DNA of 25,132 bases from Dissophora ornata (taxonomy: Eukaryota > Mortierellomycota > Mortierellomycetes > Mortierellales > Mortierellaceae). How positions within the stretch are numbered: position 1 is the stretch's first letter; the number at the start of each line of letters is the position of its first letter. The notes beneath the pieces were generated by a model. That model did no database searches and was not told the DNA's origin. It was given only the letters and a program-made list of their open reading frames with translations. A program made the position numbers and the translations under genes. The stretch covers positions 1 to 25,132 of the forward strand of contig MU617056.1 of assembly GCA_025201705.1 (NCBI GenBank), in the 5' to 3' direction. Below are positions 1-7,297 of the stretch, piece after piece.

Positions 1-69
1 TCGTTTAAAGTACGTGTGAAGGAGATCCTCTTCGATGTAGACGACTTGATCAAGGCCGCACCTGGCTGA
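1..69 (+). CDS. Possible 3' end of an unknown gene (partial)
   Basis: The first frame is open from the window edge and ends at TGA 67-69, giving about 22 residues that read FKVRVKEILFDVDDLIKAA near the end. The mix of charged and hydrophobic residues and the C/G-ending codons look coding, but the stretch is too short to assign to a family. The TspO start lies 166 bases downstream on the same strand. It could equally be noncoding sequence, or shadow a gene on the other strand. Confidence 0.25.
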   Translation, partial: SFKVRVKEILFDVDDLIKAAPG

Positions 70-235
70 CGCGATAATGACATCGCGCATCGCGCTAGGC
101 AAGGCCGTGCACAAATGAATTACTCTGACATAAAAGGCCCTCACCGCCCTTCCTTTTTTTTTTCTCGCTCCCCCCTTCTCTTCATTTATCTTCTCACACT
201 CTTATACTACCCTTTGCGTTCACATCATAATCGAT

Positions 236-1310
236 ATGGACAGTTATTTCCAGACTTCACAGAGTCTCATTAACACTAACCTAGCTCGCTATCCAGTCTT
301 GGCTGTTGGCCTTCCTCTTGTCGGAGGCTTCCTCACAGCGGTTCCCTCCCACCGTCATATCAAGGGCTACTACGAATCTCTCCGTAAACCTGACTGGGCA
401 ATTCCATCCTCTGTATTCGCCCCTACCTGGACTGCTCTCTATGTCTCACTCGGATATGCATCACACTTGGTCGCCCTCCGCTCTGGACCCAACACTCTTC
501 CTTCGACCCGCGATTTTGCCAAGACTGGCTTGGGCATCTATGGCATCAACATGCTCCTCAACTTTGCTTGGTCTCCTTTGATGTTCTGGAAGCAGAAGAT
601 CGGTGCTGCCCTTGTTACTGCCGGGGGTTTGACTGTAAGTGCAGATCTCAGTTGAATTTACCTCCTTTCCACCCGTCAACGCGACAAGCTATAGGATAGA
701 GCTTTGGCCTTTCATTTACTTTCCATGGAGGGCGCACATTTGAATGAGAGTCAACAAGACAAAAGTGGATAAGAAAGAAATGGTCTGGACCGTGATGAAC
801 ATGATGAACAGTACAGAATAATTGGAGCTCTTAATGCTCGCCGTACATATTTCATTTGGCTCCCCTTCTCTCTTTTACTTTTTCTGCTCGACCCTCCATC
901 AAAAGCCTTAATTATCAGTGCATTTTTTCAGATAGTACAAACCTCTCGCATGCACAATGGCGGCTTTTACATGCTGCGAAAGGAATCCTAACATCCTTCC
1001 TTCTGCTTCTTCGATCTACCTACTTTCTTCTTAGGCTTCATCTATTGCTGTTTCCTTCTACTTTTTCAAAGTCGATAAAGTTGCTGGTTACCTGACGATC
1101 CCTTACGTCGCTTGGCTCGGATATGCCACCGCATTGAACTACGATGTCTGGATCAAGAACGCCTCAGGTCCCGCCGCTGACCATGCTCGCAAGATTGGCA
1201 AGGACGTCAACGACGCAGCCAAGCACACCAAGAACGATCTCAGGGATGCTGCTGAGCATGCCAAGAAGGAAGTCAAGGATACTGCCCACTCCGCAAACAA
1301 GAATGCCTGA
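236..1310 (+). CDS. TspO/MBR family membrane protein with charged C-terminal tail
   Basis: Translocator/peripheral-benzodiazepine-receptor family, a five-helix membrane protein that binds porphyrins and sterols; in eukaryotes it is usually mitochondrial or in the secretory pathway. Two exons: 236-634 and 1035-1310, with a 400-nt intron that starts GTAAGT and ends TTCTTAG. The protein is 224 aa. Family signatures are clear: PDWAIPSSVFAPTWTALY around residues 52-70, NMLLNFAWSPLMFW around 104-118, and after the junction AGYLTIPYVAWLGYATALNYDVW up to residue 172. The splice is phase 0 and joins GGLT to ASSIAVSFYFFK, which completes the helix-4/5 region. Most TspO proteins end soon after this point. 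Here about 52 further residues follow, rich in Lys, Asp, Ala and His and resembling LEA or apolipoprotein-like amphipathic helix. The frame ends at TGA 1308-1310, directly followed by TAG and then 14 open codons (see findings). The start is the first ATG after a pyrimidine-rich leader. Confidence 0.9.
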
Positions 1311-1313
1311 TAG

Positions 1314-1358
1314 GCCGCTGATGAGGCCGCTGACAAAGTCGATCGTGAGCTGCGCTAA
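1314..1358 (+). other. Open in-frame stretch after the tandem TGA-TAG of the TspO gene
   Basis: After TGA 1308-1310 and TAG 1311-1313 the same frame stays open for 14 codons, reading AADEAADKVDRELR, and then stops at TAA 1356-1358. Its Ala/Asp/Glu/Lys/Arg composition matches the tail before the stops. This suggests it was recently coding, or is coding in relatives. It may be decayed C-terminal sequence or, less likely, a readthrough extension. Confidence 0.4.
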
Positions 1359-1576
1359 TTCTCCATAGTCAAAATATGAGCGGTTCTTGATTGGGACATG
1401 GTGATTTTCACAATCGTACTTCTTTTTCCATCCTCTTCTCTTTCTTCCCCCTCCTCTTCGCGTCCATATTATGAGCTTTACAGACCGTTGTACATAGTTA
1501 ACAATGACAATTGAAGAAATATCGACCATTCGCGTTTGTTTGGATATATGTAACACTCGGAATTTAACTACACTGG

Positions 1577-3985
1577 CTATTCGACGTTCACCATGGCGCC
1601 CTCCAGGTCTCCAGCACTCAGCATGCGGTAAGAGTGATCAAACGCTCTCCACACTCTCGCCAGTGACTCGCCGCGACATGTGCCCGTGATGTTACGATGA
1701 TGCAGGAAAGGATCCACAACCCTAAACGTTGGCGGGCGAGCAATCTCATTGCGGAGCTCCCTGCTTGTCTTTGATACAAACGAAGCTCTACCCACATGGA
1801 TCGCCGTCGTTGTGTAGTTGAAATGCCGCGAGAAGTACTCGAAGAAGTCGATCAGCAGCCGCGCAAGCGATTTCTTGTTAACACGGCCAGATCCTGTATG
1901 GAATCCGTCCTTGTTGTCGTCAAATCGGCAGTGCACCATATCGCTCTTGCTTGAGTTGACAAGACTTGTGGCGCTGGTGACGGCGTTCTTGGTATTATGG
2001 TTAATGCGCAAAGTGAGTTCTCTCATACGTTCAAAGGGCTGCTGCTGCAACTTCGGAAGCACAGAGTTTTTGTCCCATCCCCAGGCGGACGCAGCAGGCG
2101 CCAATTGAAGTTCCTGCTGAAGGAATACGATACCAATCCAAGTGATCGCGTAGCTACTGAGGTATCCGCTCCTCGAGTCATTGATTCCTTGAGCTTTACA
2201 AATGGCCTTGATCATATACAGGAAAGGCTTGACCCGCTCATCAATCGTAGTATAGGCGCGAATAAGTTCAGAGTTGACCACGCCGAGATTATTGCCAGTG
2301 TTCAGGTCGCACTCCATTTTCGTCCTGGGGTCTTGAAACTTGACGATAGGTACCATCGCATTGGGAACAGCGAAAACCTTCTCCATCCCCCCCTTTGATC
2401 TGAGAAGGCTGGCGAGATAGTTCATGTCATTCAGGCTCTGGTGTTCGTGAATATTCTCACCAATGATACAAAAGTCGGCATCGCTGTTGGCCATGAGCAG
2501 ACCGCTTACGAACGAACTGTAATCCCAAGACGTGCAAATATTATGCGGTGAGTTGTGCAGCACATCAAGTCTAAAACGTGGCTGTATTGACATTGACCTC
2601 ACATAATTCGTACCCGAATGCCTCGACTTTAAAATTCTCTGCAGGGAACTCCGTTGTGATAACGTCTTCCAGAGTTGATTTTAGTTGCTTATGTCGATCC
2701 ATGAGCTCAGACGGTGGAAGTAGTTCCTAGACGTTATGGAGAGGACAGATCATATGTCAGTTTGGCTTTGGGGCTTTTATGCCATACGCATAAAATCTGA
2801 ATTTCCACGCACCTTGTACTTGATCATGATGTCTCGAGTCAAGCGGCCATAAAATGTTGGGTCCACATCCTCTGAGGATAAGTCAATGAGACGAAGATCG
2901 TTGTTGACGCCTTTCCAATCGTACAGATCCTCATAATTCACGCCAGCAAGCCAACGGATAGGCCTCTTCGGACTACCAGAGAACTTTGCTAACGATAGTG
3001 CTGCCAACTTCTCAATATCTGCATCGATCCCCTCTAGCTCGGTCCCCTCACCCTTGGCTCCCTCACCCTCGGTCTCCGAGTCCGAGTAGTCAGTAGGAGG
3101 GTCCCGAGACTCCGTCATCTGTTGCCAGAACCCGCCGTTCGCACCTCTTTCCTTGGCTTTTTCATAGTTGCGTCGCTTTCTCTTGCCGTTGAACCGCCGG
3201 GTATATTTTTTCACACCTTTAACATTCTTAATGGGTCGGTCCACTCGTGTGCCATCATCGCCAATGCTGTCCTTATTATTGCCGTTCCTGGCAACAAAAT
3301 CTGCGCCATTGACTCCCATATTTTGAATCTCAATAATCTCCCCTCCAGAACCATTGTGGAACCACACGTGCTTCCTCAGATGTGCGATAATCGCAGCAAT
3401 CATATCTTGCGAATGCTTGTACACTCCGGCATATTGGGTGCTAAAAATCTCTCGGTGGGCCTGACCCTCCGCAATAGGTCCTCCGAAATGGCCCTGGCTG
3501 CGCCGCGTGAGCAAAGGTCCGTCATAGCCGACGTTTTTACGGATAGGGTCCATTCCATGTTCCACAGAATCATAGTCGCTAAAGTCGCCCTCGTCTAACT
3601 CGTTGATATCTTCCCCATGCACAATGTCAGGGTCACCCGAAGGAAACAATTCATAATTGCCCAGATACTCCAGGGCGAACACGCGGACACCCTTGGTGGT
3701 CAAAAGCTTGGATTGGAGAATAAGGTGCGCAAACGCAGCGGTGTGGCGATTGGCAAGGAACTTGGGTTCGAGGCAGAGACGGTAGGCCGTTATGAAGTCA
3801 TTGGCTAATTCATCGTACTTGAGCGGGAAGTCGTATTTCTTGAGCTCGTAGAGGCGGTAGCAGGCGCGCTCGTAAAGAATAGTGTCGTAGAGGCAACCAA
3901 CAAAGTCACCGTCGTCCCTGGTGAACGCTTCGGCGAGCTCAGCTGATGAGAGAGCGTTGACGGCCGATGAGTTTACAGTGGCCAT
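1577..3985 (-). CDS. Cid1/Trf-type non-canonical poly(A)/poly(U) polymerase
   Basis: Template-independent RNA nucleotidyltransferase that adds A or U to RNA 3' ends. Exons on the minus strand: 3985-2813, 2726-2614 and 2516-1577; protein 741 aa. Intron 1 (86 nt) has donor GTGCGT and acceptor TCTAG; intron 2 (97 nt) has donor GTACGA and acceptor ATTACAG. The second splice creates the FGS motif: TTC GG joins T TCG, giving FGSFVSGLLMANSDADFCI. Catalytic Asp residues are D441, D443 and D499 (in KMECDLN). The PAP-associated domain contains LARLLIDFFEYFSRHFNY and the nucleotide-recognition region DPFLHHRN near 697-704. The N-terminal ~390 residues are not recognised; they hold an acidic stretch (about 119-140) and a strongly basic cluster (about 253-280) that could be a nuclear signal. 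The position of Cid1's UTP-selecting His appears to be Arg703, so uridylation cannot be assumed. Convergent with the TspO gene. Confidence 0.85.
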
Positions 3986-4147
3986 GGTGGTTTTTGCTTT
4001 GTTTCGCTTGAGGCTGCAATGTGATTGCGAATGTGGAACTGAAAGTGGATTAGATTCTGGGCAGTTTGAGAAAGAAGAGCACCTGATGGTGTGGGAAACG
4101 TGGTCGAAAGAAGTCCGCCAGGGGGCACAGTAAAATTCCAGCGACGG

Positions 4148-5146
4148 TCAATGCTCGCATTTATTTGGTGGCAACAAATCGCTGCCAATTAAGGGCAGCG
4201 GAGTACACCAAAAGTACAATAACTCGCCATTGCAAGACTTAGCGCACTTGCAATATTCGCTATCGGCAGTGATCTGCAGGTGGGACCACAGGATTTGTTG
4301 CTGGGCGTCGGTGAGGGTACAGCCTAGACACAGGTTGAAGTCATTGTTATTGACATTGATGTAGATGCTAGACTTGCTGTGGGAGTACGTCCACTCATAA
4401 TGACCATGTTGCCATCGCCACGGTAGCCACTGGCGCGAAGACCGACACCAAGTCCCACCCCGGTCGCTATGTGGCTCAAATCAATCTAAACATCTTCATC
4501 TTGCAAATACTGGAATAACCGGCACATGTTGGATTGGTCTTGTATGGAAAGCTAGTCCCATGGCTCTAGCTCACTTTGATTGACTGAATGCATCGCCGTA
4601 GTGCTGCCGCAGAGGTTGCTGTTGTTTTATTTGCTGTCGCGACTACATCCCGATTCGTTAGTGCTGGGGACTTGACATACGTCCTTGGAGTTGGTCAGAA
4701 GGAGGAGGGAAAGCCTTCGGATCCCATAAGGGAGCATCCGGAGAAATTGGGCATGCTTTCCAGTCTGGTGATGAGGCTGTTGTAGAAGGCGGTTGCTTGA
4801 ACGGGGTGATATATAAGCCGGTGAGGGGGAAAGAGTTTTACTGCTCGGACATATTCTAGGCTCGACCCGGCCTTGATATATTCGTTGTTGTTGTTGTTGT
4901 TGTTGTCATCGTGTTATGTTTTCGGTTGACCGTGGAGATAGTAGTTTGTGGCGGTAATATGCGGAAGCTAAAATCAACTACAATGTTTGTTGGGGGATAG
5001 GAGGCAACCTTGGTGAAGAAAGGCGCGTCGATACGGTAACAGTGTTTGGATATCACTGCATGCAGCTTCCGATGTATATTCGAGGCGGGTGAGGAATGGA
5101 AGTGATTACATGCGTGGGGAGGGACCGTGAGTTGACGAGTTAACGA
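4148..5146 (-). pseudogene. Decayed gene for a Cys-rich protein of unknown family
   Basis: Coding-like peptides run in series on the minus strand but are broken. (1) 5146-4856 is open, with TKVASYPPTNIVVDFSF. (2) In a second frame, 4913-4698 includes EYIKAGSSLEYVRAVKLF and TAFYNSLITRLESMPNFSG, ends at TGA 4697-4695, and continues in frame over 4694-4575. (3) A likely 65-nt intron spans 4574-4510 (GTGAGC..TTCCAG). (4) The next exon has an in-frame TAG at 4488-4486, then IDLSHIATGVGLGVGLRASG. (5) A frame change near 4400-4390 leads to EWTYSHSKSSIYINVN, LCLGC and EYCKCAKSCNGELLYFWC, ending at TGA 4150-4148. The many Cys residues near the end suggest a secreted or disulfide-bonded protein. No family is recognised. 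A heavily spliced live gene is possible, but the several in-frame stops argue against it. A perfect AAC repeat lies at about 4884-4909. Confidence 0.45.
4588..4785 (+). other. Weak 65-aa ORF with signal-peptide-like start, opposite the pseudogene
   Basis: The ATG at 4588 opens 65 codons. The N-terminus MHRRSAAAEVAVVLFAVATT followed by RFVSAGD looks like a short secretion signal with a plausible cleavage after VSA. It lies directly opposite the coding-like segments of the minus-strand relic, so it is more likely a mirror-frame artefact than a gene. No TATA box or intron signal supports it. Confidence 0.12.
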
Positions 5147-5160
5147 TCATATTTCCTTTT

Positions 5161-5166
5161 TTTATT
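5161..5166 (-). terminator. Poly(A) signal AATAAA for the F-box gene
   Basis: TTTATT on the plus strand reads AATAAA on the minus strand, about 100 nt after the F-box stop codon at 5268. It separates the F-box transcript from the relic gene that begins just beyond it. Confidence 0.5.
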
Positions 5167-5267
5167 TTTTATTTTTTTGGGAGAAATACAAAGCTAATAG
5201 TCAGGCATCGTACTCGGGAGAGTTTCCGATCTGTCTATCGCCAAAGTACCAAGTCGACTATGAACCA

Positions 5268-6797
5268 CTAGGTCATGTTGTAACGCGTTCCAAACAATCT
5301 GAATACTTTTAGATGTAACTGCTTCTTCAGCTCAATCCATGCTTCCTCATCAGGTCGAGGCGGAGAGGAATTCCACATATTCTCGGAAATAGATAGACCT
5401 GGCACACCCTCGAGTTCCAATACTTCGAGTCCTCTAAGTTGCGTTAGAGAGTCAAGTACAACAAGTTCCCATGCACCGTGGTCGCCTTCTTTAACGCCCC
5501 CACGTTCCCAGATCTCTCGATATCGCTCAAACACGACCGCCTGCGCCATAATCATGTTGATGCTGATCCTCAATGATTTCAGCGATTCTTGACAGCACCA
5601 GTCTATGCTTAAGAATCGATCAATCCTCACAGACGCATTATCAATCTGAAAGACGCTCAGGTTGGGACACAATTCCAACACAGCTACCGTCTGAAAAATG
5701 CGACCAGGGAAAGTCGGGCTATAGGTAAACACCTGGAGTCGATCTCGTAGACCTGGATCTCGTAGATAGAACGCGGCATCAAACTCAAGGCGGGCCCTCG
5801 TAAATGAGATTGAAGCAAGACATTCGTACGCCAATAGCAAACTTTCCAGCTCGGGATTTCCAGGCGAGGAGGTGATGTTGCCATCAAAATCGAGGTGCTT
5901 GAGCGTCGCACGGCACTCCGAGGCTCTAATCGTGGTTGCTACCGTGGAGAGCAACTCTGCACGCGGATTAAACGGCAGTGAAAGACGCTCCAAATTCGGG
6001 CACCTCCTGACCAAATACGCAAGAACGCGAGGCTCGCAAGTGGATGGGTAATCAAATTTCAGATGCCGCACTTGCGTAGGTCGCGCAGGCTCGCTCGGGG
6101 AAAATGCAACCCTGGGCGACACAGCACTGTATTCAAATCTCGTGATGTTTGGGCAATGGTCTAGAAAGAGCTCAACTACATTCCGGTGTGTTGGCTTGTA
6201 CAGAGAGATCTCCTGCAGCTGTGAGAGGTTACTCAATGCCTTGGCAATCCTATCAAGACCCTGGCTGACTTCCTCAAGGTCCAAGCGCACATACACTAGC
6301 GAAGGGTTCCTTTCGATCAGCTCCACCCAAAGGTCGGCTGTTTGTGACCGAGTCCTTGTCTTGAAGTACTCATGCCAGTCCGCCCGCTCATCTGGGAGAA
6401 GAGGATATGCGCTGTAGATTTTTTTATCGCGATACTGTGAGACAATACTGGCATGCGTCAGGTTGGTGCAATTGACGCCCAGGTATTTGAAGGAATGGAC
6501 ATTTGCTGTGGTAATAGTCTTGGTGAAGTGCGTGTATTTGAAGACCTGACTCCCTCCATAGCTGACATCGATTTCGGCGGGCCTCATCTTGCCAGCTGTC
6601 CTGGCACCAAAACAGTACTCAGGGTATCTGGAATAGAAGTCGAAGTCAAAGACTACGATATGCTTGTACAGGTAAGGAAGAAACGCGTCGTTCCAGTCGT
6701 GGTTCACAAGAAGGCAGGTTGTAAGACTATGGGGAGGAAGGTGCCCCGCGATGAGCTCCACGAGCTCGGGAATCAGTATGGGATTGTTCTGCTTCAT
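5268..6797 (-). CDS. F-box / leucine-rich-repeat protein
   Basis: Likely substrate adaptor of an SCF-type ubiquitin ligase. Single exon, 509 aa. The N-terminus IPELVELIAGHLPPHSLTTC followed by LLVNHDWNDAFLPYLYKHIV fits an F-box at about residues 8-50. After it come irregular leucine-rich repeats, for example LSNLSQLQEISLYKP, RRCPNLERLSLPFNP, LKHLDFDGNIT and LRGLEVLELEGVPGLS. This RNI-like build is common among expanded F-box families in Mucoromycota and Mortierellomycotina. The ATG at 6797 is chosen because the frame upstream starts only with GTG (6914) and a TATA-like TTTATAAA at 6921-6928 would place transcription start inside that extension. The substrate cannot be told from sequence. Divergent from the carnitine acetyltransferase gene. 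Confidence 0.8.
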   Translation of the reverse strand: MKQNNPILIPELVELIAGHLPPHSLTTCLLVNHDWNDAFLPYLYKHIVVFDFDFYSRYPEYCFGARTAGKMRPAEIDVSYGGSQVFKYTHFTKTITTANVHSFKYLGVNCTNLTHASIVSQYRDKKIYSAYPLLPDERADWHEYFKTRTRSQTADLWVELIERNPSLVYVRLDLEEVSQGLDRIAKALSNLSQLQEISLYKPTHRNVVELFLDHCPNITRFEYSAVSPRVAFSPSEPARPTQVRHLKFDYPSTCEPRVLAYLVRRCPNLERLSLPFNPRAELLSTVATTIRASECRATLKHLDFDGNITSSPGNPELESLLLAYECLASISFTRARLEFDAAFYLRDPGLRDRLQVFTYSPTFPGRIFQTVAVLELCPNLSVFQIDNASVRIDRFLSIDWCCQESLKSLRISINMIMAQAVVFERYREIWERGGVKEGDHGAWELVVLDSLTQLRGLEVLELEGVPGLSISENMWNSSPPRPDEEAWIELKKQLHLKVFRLFGTRYNMT

Positions 6798-6920
6798 TGA
6801 ATGTCGATCGATCGATTGAGAGAGAGTGTGTGTTTGGCATGGAGCAGTGCGAAAAACAAACTGCGGCTTCTTCAACAGAGTGTTTCTTTTTGGATCTGCG
6901 TTCGTCAGAGGCACCTCTGG

Positions 6921-6928
6921 TTTATAAA
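6921..6928 (-). promoter_or_regulatory. TATA-like element of the F-box gene
   Basis: TTTATAAA is self-complementary and lies about 125 nt upstream of the chosen ATG (6797). It supports that start over the GTG at 6914. The rest of the 500-base interval 6798-7297 appears to be a shared divergent promoter, pyrimidine-rich near 7190-7290, with no gene seen. Confidence 0.4.
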
Positions 6929-7260
6929 TGTTTTCCGTTTATGCCATGTTGAGATAACGGCTTGCTTGACCTTCTCAACTGTTATTCCTAAGCACACGCT
7001 CTTCGTCCACATCCGTGAGAATAAACTGTTGGCGACATCCAGGGCGTACACGTGATGGTCGGGTCCCAGCGGAACAGCCCTTTCTCCACACGCGGCAAGT
7101 ATGGAGTCCTCGGGTGCATTGCACTCAATTGTTGCGAACGATAACTCGCCGTGCCTCGTGAATAAAAGGATGAGCGCCCTCCGCCACTCTTTCCCCTTCT
7201 CTCTTTCCCCACCCCACTCAATCCGGACCGTTGAAGTTAAACTTTGCCCCCCGAACATCA

Positions 7261-7267
7261 TATAAAA
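7261..7267 (+). promoter_or_regulatory. TATA box of the carnitine acetyltransferase gene
   Basis: TATAAAA lies 37 nt before the first ATG (7298). A start site 25-35 nt downstream would fall at or around that ATG. This leaves a very short leader and makes start-site choice important for which ATG is used (see findings). Confidence 0.5.
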
Positions 7268-7297
7268 CTCCCCGCTCCTCCCCCCCGTCACATCCTT

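Noticed and set aside
6798..6914. N-terminal extension of the F-box protein
   Set aside because: It begins with GTG and lies just downstream of the TATA-like element; the F-box starts soon after ATG 6797.
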